A stretch of DNA of 64,000 bases from Bidens hawaiensis. Lineage: Eukaryota; Streptophyta; Magnoliopsida; Asterales; Asteraceae. Below are positions 43,000 through 54,103 of this stretch, one piece after another; the stretch's first letter is position 1; each line of letters begins with the position of its first letter. The translations under genes and the position numbers were made by a program. Location of the stretch: positions 62,001 to 126,000 of the forward strand of contig JAIQDT010006487.1 of assembly GCA_021521415.1 (NCBI GenBank), given 5' to 3'. The notes under the pieces are model-generated. The model ran no database searches, was not told the origin of the DNA, and was given only the letters and a program-made list of their open reading frames with translations.

Positions 43000-45173
43000 T
43001 GTAAGGCCCCAATACCTGTGCCTCACTTTAACGTTGGATTTACTCATTAACATAGTACTAAATATCAGAGTTAATAAAAACATTCGCGGAATATTATAAA
43101 ACATTCGAACCATTACATTACATGACCATTAATCCTTTTCTTAAAGAACATTCAAATTATTTAAACATAAAACATTGTCTTTTAAATATCATAACATAAC
43201 ATTTCATTGAGATGCCAGTGTCTTCAAATCCATGCCATGTGCTTCCCCTCAAGCAAGTTGCCTCATTCTACTCACCTGCGTGCATACTAAAAGTCAGCTA
43301 CGCTGAGTGAGTTCTAGTTAATCAGATGGCATACAATACATTCACATACAGACATATGCATTCGAAGGTACACACCTTCATATTTACTTACATGCGTACA
43401 TACATTCGTACTTTCGTCCTTTCTTTCATACTTACATAATACTTCCATTCGTACATATATGTTTTAAGAGCATTTCGATCTATTAACTTCGCCGATATTA
43501 TTAGGTCGGTTCCCTACATTCGCCGATACTATTAGGGTCGGTTCCCTTCATTCGCCGATACTATTAGGGTCGGTTCCCTACATTCGTACTACCATAACAT
43601 ACTTGTCCTATACATACTTTCCTTGACAATGCGTGCAATCTCCTAAGAGCGTTGACGTACCATCAACATATCATACATACATTATTCATACATCATATAT
43701 ATTCATACATACATCATTTATACATCATACATATCAATCATATCCTTAACTTCTACCTGACGGTACATGCAATATCTGAAGATCGTTCACACACCATCAA
43801 GCAATCATCATACATAAATCATACAAGGCATACACTTACCATTTAAGGTAAGTGTATTAACTATCACATCGAGTATGCACACAGCCCCGAAAACATAATA
43901 AGGAAGTTGGGCTAGAAGCTCACCTCACTGCGGTTGCGTTCATCGTTTACGATTATTTCCCTCTTTAGCTGTGCACGACTAACTGTATAAAAATTATGCA
44001 TATTAATTACTATCACTATCCATATCATATTTCTAGTCCAATTATAACCCTCAACGAACGGGGGTCCGGGGGCAGCGCCCCTAGCAGCGGGGTCTAGGGG
44101 CGGCAGCCCCTAGCAGGGTTCAAGGGGCAGAGCCCCTGGCTGGGGTTGAGCTGCGTTATAACATTTTCCATTATCATTTTGAATCATTAATTAATTTGCT
44201 ACTTAAAAGTTCAAGGGCTTCTTTGTAATTAAATCATTCTTTTTCTAAGTTCAAAGACCATTCTGTCCTTTTGTTAAACTTCTAGTTCGTTACATTGCTC
44301 TTAACGAATTGGCTTATCTTAGCGAACTGGTCCATGTTGCGAATTGAACCCTTAAATGAACTGGACCTTATAATGAACTGGCCCTTTGACGAATCAGTTC
44401 ATGTAGCGAATCAGTATATGTAACGAATTGGACCTTCCAATTCGTTATCTCCTTTAACGAATGACTATAACAAATCAAGGGTGATTCGTTATCTTTTCCC
44501 TTAACGAATTGAACACGAACTGAAGCTAGTTCCCTATGCTTTCTTTAACGAATTACTTGGCGAATCACCCCTAGTTCGTTAACTCCCTGTTAACGAATTA
44601 GGGTTAGGTTAGAAAATGTCAGAAACATTCTCTGACATTCTTACCTCGTATTACCCTTTTCCGGCGCCTCCGCTGGAAAACCACGGGTTCGCCGAAAAAA
44701 CGAGTTTTAACTCGTTTTTCACCGTTTTTTGCCCCGTTCGATCCAGATCTGAGCTAGGGTGATCACTAAGCTCATCTTAGGTTCGGTTTATACTCGATTC
44801 CAACCGGATCTCGTGACTTAAACGGTTTAACAGTGTTGCTTGTCGTTTCGCGATTATATCTAACGGGTTTAAGCTCATACAACATCATAGTATCATTACC
44901 TTAGGTCGGGATCGGTTCTTCTTCTATGTTTCGGCTAGAGAGAGAGAGAGAGCTTAAGTGTGTGTTTTGATGGTGTATAGAACATGTGTGAAATTAAATT
45001 AATTCGGTGATTAAAGGTATATATATGTATTGATCATGGGTTAAGCCCATGGTCTTTCCCCCTTTCCTTCATAACCAAAGTCCATAACCCATATCCATTT
45101 ACCCAACACTAGCCCGACTCGTAATAACTCATTTTTCATTTATTAACCGAAACTCGAGAAACGGGATGTTACA
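43000..45173 (-). repeat. 5' LTR of gypsy A (2,174 bp)
   Basis: Same ends and body as 35831-37987. Three tandem 32-bp units instead of four (43490-43584). It has a GC-rich block with three GGGGCAG-type units at about 44060-44145 where the 3' LTR has one. Also the ACACTTACC palindrome (43832-43855), the TAACGAAT word cluster (44290-44600) and a short GAGA run (about 44938-44953). Confidence 0.95.
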
Positions 45174-46393
45174 GATCACCGCTTCACTCGTCTTGTCGTC
45201 ATAGTACCACCAATGAATCTCTTGTAAAGACTTTGATGAAAAATCTATAAAGGGACTTTCTTTAACGTACGGGCGGTTTCATATTCGACACCAACTTCCT
45301 CCAACCAGTATGTGGATTAATTTCATCCACATATTTTTTTGTCGACACCTTATGCTTGAAAAACTTAAAACCATAATTTACTTCATGGACAAGATGACGA
45401 TAGAACCATCCCCCAATTGATGATCACCATGGTTAATGAATGGTCTATATGCCAATGTACTAACATCCCATCGTGGCATGGAAAGACATTAATGTTATAT
45501 TGGAATTACTGCATATTGTTCTCCCACTTGACGATACAAACTTTCAGCTTAGGTTCATACATCCATGAGGCGATATCTCCTTTGACGGTTTTCACAACAA
45601 CAAATTCTTCATTTGATATGCAGACATACGGGCCTTTGACTGCCGACAGTATTCTTTTTGTGAATTCCGCAATGTCTCGATCAACTTGTTCATCTTCTCA
45701 ACATTGTACTTGAACATATCATCAGAATCTTGTCTTGTCTCGGCTTCTTCACTTTCTCTTTACCTTTAATCTTCTCCTTCTCCTTTCTCAAACACTCCAC
45801 GGCTGCTTCGTAATGTTCAGTCGTGAAAAAAAGGAATCCCATCATCAAAATTAAAATGTGTATACCTATTCGTGTATTCCTCAGCCGTAACATATTCCAT
45901 ATCAACATCATCATATCAAGTATTCCCAGATGGAATACTCGAATCAAATCTGACTTCCTCAGTATCTTCCACATCCTCATGTCTCTCCATCTCCTCAACG
46001 TCTTCTTTGTTTAAACTAAGAAGAATGGCGATATATTCTTTAGTCAAACAGTGGTCAACAAACACGCTAACTTCAATATCTACAGCATCAACCATACTCA
46101 TTAAAATCCCTTCTTCATCAACAAACAAAAAATCTTTACCTTTAACGTATTCACATATTGAACCTCGGTCGAATCATGATAAACAATGAATTCTTTCCCG
46201 CTCGAATCCCTCTTAGCATGTATATGACTAGATAATTAAGAATCTAGTTGATGATCTAAACCACATGCTTCAGGATCCTTGTCGTGATCCTGGTCCTTCA
46301 ATTTCTTCAAAATGTCTTCTTTACAAGTTAGCCGAAGGATAAGTTCTTCCTGCTTCTTTAACATCTCCCCCTGAGCAGCCACAAGGGCTCTCA
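45174..46393 (-). pseudogene. Middle part of C3 ORF4, between gypsy A and gypsy B insertions
   Basis: Minus strand. From 46393 down: GEMLKKQEELILRLTCKEDI (coiled-coil-like, cf. the C1 helix), an acidic stretch (NKEDVEEMERHEDVEDTEEV, about 45945-46010), YNVEKMNKLIETLRNSQKEY (about 45650-45710), VVVKTVKGDIASWMYEPKLK (45540-45600), then broken frames and DFSSKSLQEIHWWYYDDKTS ending at 45174. Order and spacing parallel C1 ORF4, though sequence identity is low, so C3 is a different SIRE-like subfamily. Several stops and frameshifts. Confidence 0.72.
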
Positions 46394-47315
46394 TGTGACA
46401 TTTGTCGATTTTTATTTGTATTCGTATTTGTATTGGTATTCGTTAAACCGACCCGTTGTGTCGTTTCAATGTATTCTTATTTGTCGTTTATTATTTAATA
46501 TTAATTACGACGATTTATAGTTATTATTCATTAATTTTTATATTGTTCGGTTCACGTAACAAAACTCCGGGATTTAAAGTTAATAAAATAACTAATCTCA
46601 AAACTATGAGGGTATAATATACAAATAATCCAAAGATACAAAATTATATCAAGTTTAAAACATTTGAAAGTTCAAGGTTCATTGTGTAAATAAAGTTTAA
46701 AATTAATTTACATATATTAATAAAGTACAGGGGCCGTTATGAAAATTTTATTTAAAATATAATATTATAATAAAAATAATCCCAACCCACCAGCCCTCCC
46801 CCCTAAATCCCGTTTTTCCGGCTCCGGCCGAAATCCAGCGACCACAAACCATTCCGGCGACCTTAATAAGGCCGCAAATCTCGTTCATTGACCGAAAAAA
46901 TTATATCAATATGTTTCTCCGCTAATTATAATCCATAATCAAGAATAATAACACGTAATAACAACCAATAATTGCCGGATTAATCGTATAACCGCCGGAT
47001 ATTATTCAAAATCATTAAACGCCCAATTATTCATCATACGCTCCAATTGACATTATTAATTAGACCCTAAACATCATCTAAACTTGCACCAACCTTAAAT
47101 CCTCTCTCTAAAACTCTTTAAAATCTTTAATCGTCTCGTGTTAGTCCGAACTCCGGCGAGCTCCGTTCACCGTTTTTCTGACACCAATCGAGGTAAAGAA
47201 TATATGGTTTTCAATCATTATAAGCCACAAATCAAAACCCCTAACTTTAAATTAACAAACATGGAGAGGATTAAGCAATTTGAATCCTAGGGTTTATTAG
47301 TGTAGAAGATGAAGG

Positions 47316-47373
<58 letters not shown>

Positions 47374-48338
47374 TCAGCATTAAAACAAGTATTAGAGTTG
47401 GTCTAGTGGTTAAGGTTGTGTGTTGTGGTCATGGAGACCCGAGTTCGAACCCGGGTCACTGCATGTTTTTTTTGTATTTTAATTTAAACCATTTTTATTA
47501 TTATACTAAATTACATATATTTTTATAAATCAAATAGAAATTGTTATAAGTTATTTAGTTAGCTTTTCATTCAAAAACCAACCTTCCGAAACCCGACAAC
47601 TCTCGTTAAAACCCGTAAATTAAGTATATAAATTTATATATTTTTCTTGTCGTAAACTTTATATTTCGCTAACATATTTGTTTCTTCTAAATATAAAATA
47701 TACCGTTAACCCGAAATTCCGTAAACATTATAACATTCAAAGTTGGTATTAATCTCGTAGTTAAAGTAACATATAATAATATACCGTCGAATTTTCGTTA
47801 AGGTTAAATTTAAAATATCTTTAATTAATAAAAGTATATATTTTAATAATAAAATATATAAACAATAAAACCAACTTTATAATCCCGTTAATTAGTTAGT
47901 AACTATCGTATTTCTTATTTTAACTCGCGAGATTCAATTGTTCGGTTTCATCACACTTGTTCTTACTTGCGCGACTGGAAAGGAACTTAATTGCGCGATT
48001 ATCACACTTGTCTCATGGAATTGTATGGTTTTTATGTAATTATATCAAACTGTGTGAACTCACCAACAATTTAGTTAGTTGACGTTATTTTATACATATG
48101 TTACATGTACCATTATTAGAGGATGACATGGATGAGGACACTAAAATTTAGGTTACTTAAATAATAAACGTAGTTGATGTTCGTTTTATTTCTTTCCTTT
48201 GTAATTGTTTGTTTGAACAACTTGTGTACTTGAGATTTGAATGAATTAATGATAATATTGTCACTTAATAGTGTCACATGTGTTTTGGGCAATCTGTACG
48301 TCACACTCGGGCGTTTCCGCTTAAGCCGGGGTGTTACA
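46394..48338 (+). repeat. 5' LTR of gypsy B (1,945 bp)
   Basis: TGTGACATTTGTCG ... GCCGGGGTGTTACA. It includes a TA microsatellite (about 47329-47371) that is only a few units long in the 3' LTR, and a tRNA-like A/B-box module (47391-47464). Long matches to 54104-55608. Confidence 0.95.
47391..47464 (+). other. tRNA-like / SINE-like pol III module inside the LTR
   Basis: TGGTCTAGTGGTTAAGG (47399-47415) fits the pol III A box; GAGTTCGAACCCGGG (47441-47455) fits the B box, at normal tRNA spacing, followed by GCATG and T8, a pol III terminator-like run. The acceptor stem does not pair, so it is not a tRNA gene. Present at the same place in the 3' LTR (55075-55149). Confidence 0.65.
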
Positions 48339-48341
48339 GAT

Positions 48342-48359
48342 TGGTATCAGAGTCGTGAC
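48342..48359 (+). promoter_or_regulatory. Primer binding site of gypsy B
   Basis: TGGTATCAGAGTCGTGAC, three bases after the LTR end TTACA. Matches the initiator-Met site with one change (AGC to AGT). Confidence 0.92.
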
Positions 48360-49149
48360 TACAAGATAGGACATTAGACGTAGTGTTCTAGTTAGTTATA
48401 GTTTATTTGCTTAATTGTTTAGGTTGCATGATTAGAAAATTATGTGCGCCTTATGTGATTGTTCAATGCACTTGCTTAATATTTTATTGTCAATTCATTT
48501 ACGCCTCATGTACACAAAGCACACACAAGTCCAAGGCTTATGCCTAAAAGCAAAGATTTTTCAAACATTTTCAATAATCAATTTTTATTGTGGTGTTCCG
48601 ATATTTCTTCTTCTTAAAGATGGTTCGTTATGGCGGGCATGTAGTAACTGGAAGGGGGACGTGCTTGTTTTCCGAAACTCTTGACACCAAGGTTATTGAA
48701 ACCTAAGGATAAGCAATGCGTATAAATCCCAATCAGACGCGGGACTCAGTTGCTTACCTGGAGAGTTAGGAAAGGGCATGAATCCTATTAGGCCAAATCA
48801 TACCACTTTCAACACCATATGAATCACAACTTTAAGTTTTCACCACGATCATGTTCTCTTTGTGAGAACAATATGGTTGCACTCCTCTATGTTTTACAAT
48901 GTGTTTTAACTGGAAGTCTGTACACGAATACCCATCTTTCGGTTCGATTTGATTTCGAATTTCTTCGATGTTTGGAAAATAAGAGTCCATGGTGGTTCAT
49001 GAAAACTCTAAAGTTCCACACAAGATTTATTACCATTGTTATGATTTTTATTTATGTATTTATTTTAAAACAAACTTTAACAAGGAATTTCTTTTATACC
49101 ACACCCTATTCCGAGTCTCACGAATTTCGTTACTATTGTTCGCAGAATG
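48360..49149 (+). other. 5' leader of gypsy B
   Basis: About 790 bp between PBS and gag with no protein signature. The open frame entering from 48819 joins the gag frame but has no gag-like content before about 49150. Confidence 0.55.
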
Positions 49150-50440
49150 TCTATCCATTTCCACAAGCGACGTTCTTCCAAACCTCTAGCCGCAAGTTAA
49201 CAGCTCAAATCACCAAACAACTAGCCGCGGTTATTCCTGATATGATGACCCAAATTCACGAGAACCTTTCTGCTAGTATCGCCTCTGCTTCAAGCGAGCC
49301 TAAACCATCTCATTGTTCATATAAGACTTTCAGGAGCACCAAATCCCCGGAGTTTGATGGGAAAGAAGGTGCCACTGCCCTACTTCAGTGGTACGAACAA
49401 ATGGAAAGCAAATTCCTCCATATTAAGTGTCTTTGAAAAAGGGCACTTACCTGGTGGGTGAAAGCAAAGACAACCCGTGGTGCCAAAGCTGCCATGGCTA
49501 TGCCATGGGATGAACTTAAAGAACCGATGACCAAGTAGTTCTGCCCTCCAAGTGAGCTTATGAACTTGGAAGCTGAATTTTGGAACCTCAATCAAGAGAG
49601 TGGTGAGCACGTCGCTTACACTTCTCGTTTCAATGAACTCAGTGTGCTGGTACCTCACCTTGTTACCCCGACCTCGCGTACCATCGATAAGTACATTCGG
49701 GGACTACCGAGACAAATTCAAGATAGTGTCTTGAGTAGTGCTCCCAAGGAACTTGGTGACGCGATTAACCTTGCTGCAACTTTAACCGATAATCATATTA
49801 AAGCCAGAACTTTGCATTGAAGGGATTGAAGAAACCTGCTGATAAACCCTCTACAGAGCCCAAAGAATCAAAACCCGAGTCATCCAAGCCTGCTTTCTAC
49901 TCAAACAACCATAACAAGAAGCGCAAGAACTACACGCTAACCCAACAAGCTGCACCTCAATCCCAAGCTAACCTCGCACCACCTCTTAAGAAACCGTACA
50001 ACAGACCCCATCCATTGTGCAATAATTGTCAACGTCAACATCCCGCCTATGCCGTTTGTCGTCAATGCAACCGTTGCAACCGTTTCGGTCACCTTATTGC
50101 CATTTGTCGTGAAACCACTATTGTGCCCAATGATCCTCCACGGTTTGCTCAACCTAACCCCCGTCCTGCACCGTATGCTCAACCCATTAACCAGATGTGA
50201 GATTGCTATAATTGTGGTGACCCTAACCACTTTGGCAACGCGTGTCCAAGACTCGCAAATGTGAACTCACTTCAGCTTGCTCCAGCTCCGCTGTACCAGG
50301 TTCAGACGTACCAAACCCAGCAAGCTTACCAGCCACAAGTTCCCCCAGATACCCGTGGGCGTGCTTTAATGATTAACGCGAACCAAGCTCAGCAAAGCGG
50401 CAACGTGGTGAACGCTACGTTCCTCGTAAATGGCCACTTC
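49150..50440 (+). pseudogene. gag with zinc knuckles (gypsy B)
   Basis: Capsid: FFQTSSRKLTAQITKQLAAV (about 49170), KSPEFDGKEGATALLQWYEQ (49345), RALTWWVKAKTTRGAKAAMA, FCPPSELMNLEAEFWNL (49540), FNELSVLVPHLVTP, RTIDKYIRGLPRQIQ. TGA 49434-49436 and TAG near 49537 interrupt it, with a frame change near 49815. Nucleocapsid: CNNCQRQHPAYAVC short form and CNRCNRFGHLIAIC (50000-50110), TGA 50198-50200, then CYNCGDPNHFGNAC (50209). Initiator Met uncertain; the frame is open upstream without one. Confidence 0.87.
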
Positions 50441-52320
50441 TCATCTATTTTAGTTGATACCGGTGCCGAATGAGCTTTGTGTCTTTTGAATTTGAACCTT
50501 TACTTGATAAACCTCGATCTAAGCTTAAGAACTCGTATTCTGTTGAGGTAGCTAATGGTAAATCTGTAACAATTGACTCGGTTATTCGAGATTGCAAATT
50601 AACTCTAAATGGCCACAAGTTCTTGATCGACCTTATTCCTATGCAATTGGGAAATTTCGACATCATAGTAGGAATGGACTGGTTATCTTTTAAACGTGTT
50701 GAAATAGTTTGCTTCGAGAAATTCATTCGTATTCCGTTTGCCGATGGTCAAATTTTTCGTGTCTTTGGTGAAAAGCCTTCTTCCTCGAGCCTAAATTTTA
50801 TCACTTGTTTTCATGCCCAAACGTACTTACGCAAGAAGTATCACTTGTTTGCATTCGTAGCCCATGTGGTGGAAAAGAAAGAACGGAAAATTGAGGACAT
50901 TCTTGTTGTTCGCGAGTATCCTGAGGTGTTTCCCAATGATGTTTTTGGTCTTCCTCCTATTCGTGATGTGGAATTTCTAATCGATCTCTTTCCTAGTGCA
51001 ACCCCGATTGCTAGGGCTCCTTATCGTCTTCCACCATCCGAGATGCAAGAATTGTCTAACCAGCTCCAAGAACTTTTGGACAAAGGGTTCATTCGTCCTA
51101 GTTCTTCTCCTTGGGGTGCACCCGTGCTTTTTATCAAGAAGAAAGATGGATCCTTCCGTATGTGCATCGATTACCACGAGCTCAACAGGCTCACAATCAA
51201 GAATCCTTATCCTTTGCCTCGTATCGACGATCTTTTTTATCAACTGCAAGGAGCTTCATACTTCTCAAAGATTGATCTCCGTTCGGGTTATCATCAACTA
51301 CGTGTGCATGAAAATGACATACCCAAAACCGCTTTTCGGACTCATTATGGGCATTACGAATTTATGGTTATGCCTTTTGGGCTAGCCAATGCACCCGCGG
51401 TGTTTATGGATCTCATGAACCGCGTATGCGAACTTTAATTAGATAAATTCGTAATTGTTTTTATTGACGACATTCTTATTTATTCCAAGTCCAAATCCGA
51501 GCACGAGAAACATCTTCATTCCGCCCTTGATCTCTTAACGCCCTGTTCTTGAGCTTTTTTAAAGTAGGGAAAGGAAAGGAAAACTAAGGATAGTTAAAAA
51601 ATGGGTGTTCTTGAGTTTTTTTTAGGATGGAAAGGAAAGGAGTAAGAGGAGTTAGGAGGGATTAAATTAATGTATTTTTCCAATAAGTTATCCTCCAAAA
51701 AATGGGATGATTACTAAGGATAACTATTTTTTAACATAGTTATCATTTCCTTTCCTCTAATTTCCTTCCAACTCAAGAACACACCTAATTAAAAAAAATT
51801 CCTTCCCTCCCCTTCCCTTTCTTATCCTTCCTTCTCCTTTCCTTTTCATTCTTTGGTTAAAAAACTCAAGAACAAGGCGTTAAGGAAGGAACAACTCTAT
51901 GCTAAATTCAAAGTGCAAGTTCTGGTTGAAAGAAAGTCCGTTCTTAGGGCATATAGTAAACGAAAAGGGTATCCACGTTGACCCAACCAAAATTAAAGCC
52001 GTTAAGAATTGGAAAACTCCAACCACTCCTACCGAAGTTCGTTCATTTCTTGGTCTTATGGGTTATTATCGTCACTTCATTCTTAATTTTTCCAATATCG
52101 CTTGGCCCCTAACCACACTAACTCACAAGGATAAACCTTATGTAAGGGGGCCAAAGCAAGATGAAGCTTTTCAAACTCTTAAGCGCATGCTTTGCGATGC
52201 ACCGATCTTTGCACTTCCCGAGGGCAATGAGGATTTTGTTGTCTTTTGCGATGCTTCCAACCAAGGCCTCGGTTGTGTTCTTATGCAACGAGGTAAAGTT
52301 ATCGCTTACGCTTCATGACA
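50441..52320 (+). pseudogene. Protease and reverse transcriptase (gypsy B), split by a MITE
   Basis: Protease LVDTGAE at about 50452, immediately followed by a frame slip; then [20 protein letters not shown] and [17 protein letters not shown] (50665). [42 protein letters not shown] (51115-51175), [42 protein letters not shown] 51436-51438, catalytic [16 protein letters not shown] (about 51460). The MITE (51539-51879) falls after HSALDLL; after it come YAKF, a two-base loss, [15 protein letters not shown] and [12 protein letters not shown] (52050). Open 50470-51438. Confidence 0.91.
51539..51879. mobile_element. 341-bp MITE inserted in gypsy B RT (TSD TTAA)
   Basis: Terminal inverted repeats CGCCCTGTTCTTGAG and, at the other end, CTCAAGAACAAGGCG, flanked by TTAA (51535-51538 and 51880-51883). 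A second nested pair lies inside: GTGTTCTTGAGTTTTTTTTA (about 51604) against AACTCAAGAACACACC (about 51768). No ORF. MITE plus one TTAA is 345 bp, a multiple of three. Family unclear: TTAA fits piggyBac-like, TAA within it fits Harbinger/Tourist. Confidence 0.85.
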
Positions 52321-52588
52321 ACTTAAGGTTAATGAAAGAATTTATACAACGCACAATTTTGAACTCGGTGCCATTGTATTCGCATTAAAAATTTGGAGAC
52401 ATTACCTCTATGGCACTAAGTGTGTGGTATTCACCGACCACAAGAGTCTTCAACATATTTTCGACCAAAAAGATCTAAACATGCGACAACGACGATGGGC
52501 CGAACTACTTAGCGACTACGACTGTGAAATTCGTTAACACCCTGGTAAAGAGAACGTTGTAGCTGACGCCCTTAGTCGAAAGTCCCAT
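52200..52588 (+). pseudogene. RNase H domain (gypsy B)
   Basis: [20 protein letters not shown] with catalytic Asp (about 52247), TGA 52316-52318 where Arg is expected in the ASRQL motif, [20 protein letters not shown] (52360), [32 protein letters not shown] (52554). One further stop near 52535 (IR-stop-HPGK). Otherwise continuous in one frame. Confidence 0.9.
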
Positions 52589-54070
52589 GTGAAGTCAATG
52601 CTGCTTCATAGCGTGACCGTTCAAACCGATCTTCAACTTCGTATCTTTGAGGCCCAACATGTCTCTGTCACCAAGGGTAATTTGTACGATGAAATGTCTT
52701 GTGGTGTCGAGAATCAACTTGAAACTAAGCACGATGGTTTGTTGTATTACCTCAATCGTTTGTGGGTTCCAAATCATGACAATCTTTGCACATTCATCAT
52801 GGACGAAGCTCATAAGTCTCGAAATTCCTTTCATCCCAGTGCGGATAAGATGTATTTTGATCTACGGACCACATTTTGGTGGCCCGATATGAAGAAACAT
52901 ATCGTGTTATATGTGGTAAAATGCCTTACTTGCGCTAAAGTCAAGGCCGAGCATCAAAGACCTTCTTGTTTACTCGTTTAATCACACATTCTTGTTTGGA
53001 AATGGGAAGATATCTCGATTGATTTTGTGTTTAAACTTCCGACTACTCGGAACCGCCACGACGGTATTTGGGTTATAGTCGACCGTTTGACTAAGTCCGC
53101 TCATTTCATCCCGATCAACTAAAGTTTTCAGTTGATCAACTCGCTCAGATTTATGTTCAGCGTATCGTTTTCCGTCATGGTATACCTTTACGTATCATTT
53201 CCAATCGTGATAGTCGTTTTACTTCTCACTTCTGGTCAACGCTTCAAAAGGCGTTGGGAACTAGATTGGATCTTAGCACCGCCTATCATCCTCAAACCGA
53301 TGGGCAATCAGAGCGCATGATTCAAACGCTCGAAGACATGCTTAGGTCATGTGTCATGGATTTCGGTGGAACTGGGATTCTCATCTTCACTTGATTGAGT
53401 TTTCGTACAATAATAGTTTTCATTCGAGTATCGGTATGGCTCTGTTCCAAGCTCTCTATGGTCGTAAATGTCGATCACCTATTTGTTTGAGTGAAATTGG
53501 TGAAACCCAAATCACCGGTCCGGAACTTGTTCAAGAGATTACTGATTTAATTGCTCAAATTCGACGAAACCTCTTAACCGCTCGTAGCCGTCAAAAGAGT
53601 TATGCTGATAACCGACGACGCCCTCTTGAGTTTAATGTTGGTGACCGTGTCCTTCTCAAGGTATCCCCTTGGAAAGGTGTTGTTCGTTTTGGCAAGAAAG
53701 GAAAGCTATCTCCTCGATTTGTTGGACCTTTCAAGATTCTTGCTCGTGTTGGTAGTGTTGCTTACACACTTGAACTTCCTCAAGAGCTTTCTAACGTTCA
53801 TCCGACATTTCATGTCTCAAATTTGAAGAAATGTCTTGATGAGGGAAACTCCATGTACCACTCGACGAAGTACGTATCAATGAAACAATGCACCTTGTCG
53901 AGAAACCGGTGGAAATCATGGATCGCAAAGACAAGGAAACTAAACGTAGCCATATACCTTTAGTAAATGTTCGTTGGGAATCCAAGTGTGGCGCTGAATT
54001 CACTTGGGAGCGGGAAGACCAAATGCGAACTAAGTATCCTCATATTTTTTATACGGATTCTTCTACTTAA
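52589..54070 (+). pseudogene. Integrase and chromodomain-like tail (gypsy B)
   Basis: Zinc region DEAHKSRNSFHPS ... CLTCAKVKAEHQRPS (52803-52965); TAA 52979-52981; core [15 protein letters not shown] (52996), [12 protein letters not shown] (53081), frame slip near 53121, then SNRDSRFTSHFW (53199; first D after N substitution of SDRD) and [19 protein letters not shown] with the Glu (53288). Tail open 53349-53963: [49 protein letters not shown]; another slip to PVEIMDRKDKETKRSHIPLV and TWEREDQM (53900-54035), a degraded chromodomain-like motif, TAA at 54068-54070. Confidence 0.9.
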
Positions 54071-54088
54071 TTTCGGGACGAAATTCTC

Positions 54089-54103
54089 AAAAGTAGGGAA
54101 TGC
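54089..54103 (+). promoter_or_regulatory. Polypurine tract of gypsy B
   Basis: AAAAGTAGGGAATGC directly before LTR TGTGACATTTG, preceded by TTTCGGGACGAAATT, the same pol-end word as in E1. Confidence 0.85.

Larger units (their letters stand above)
35831..45173 (-). mobile_element. Complete Ty3/gypsy element A (9,343 bp)
   Basis: Minus strand. LTRs 43000-45173 (5') and 35831-37987 (3') with ends TGTAACATCC ... GGCCTTACA; PBS 42985-42996; gag, PR, RT, RNase H, IN with C-terminal tail; PPT. Exact target duplications GATCA at 35826-35830 and 45174-45178. The LTRs are very similar, with copy-number differences, so insertion is fairly young, yet gag-pol carries many stops and a protease deletion. 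Order PR-RT-RH-IN defines Ty3/gypsy. Confidence 0.96.

Noticed and set aside
45690..45998. Basic Met/Arg/Ile-rich ORF
   Set aside because: Shifted-frame shadow of C3 ORF4, whose correct frame gives the YNVEKMNKLIETL and acidic stretches.
47391..47464. A genuine tRNA gene in the gypsy B LTR
   Set aside because: A and B boxes fit, but the 7-bp acceptor stem cannot pair and the T stem has mismatches; it is repeated in both LTRs. Called tRNA-like only.
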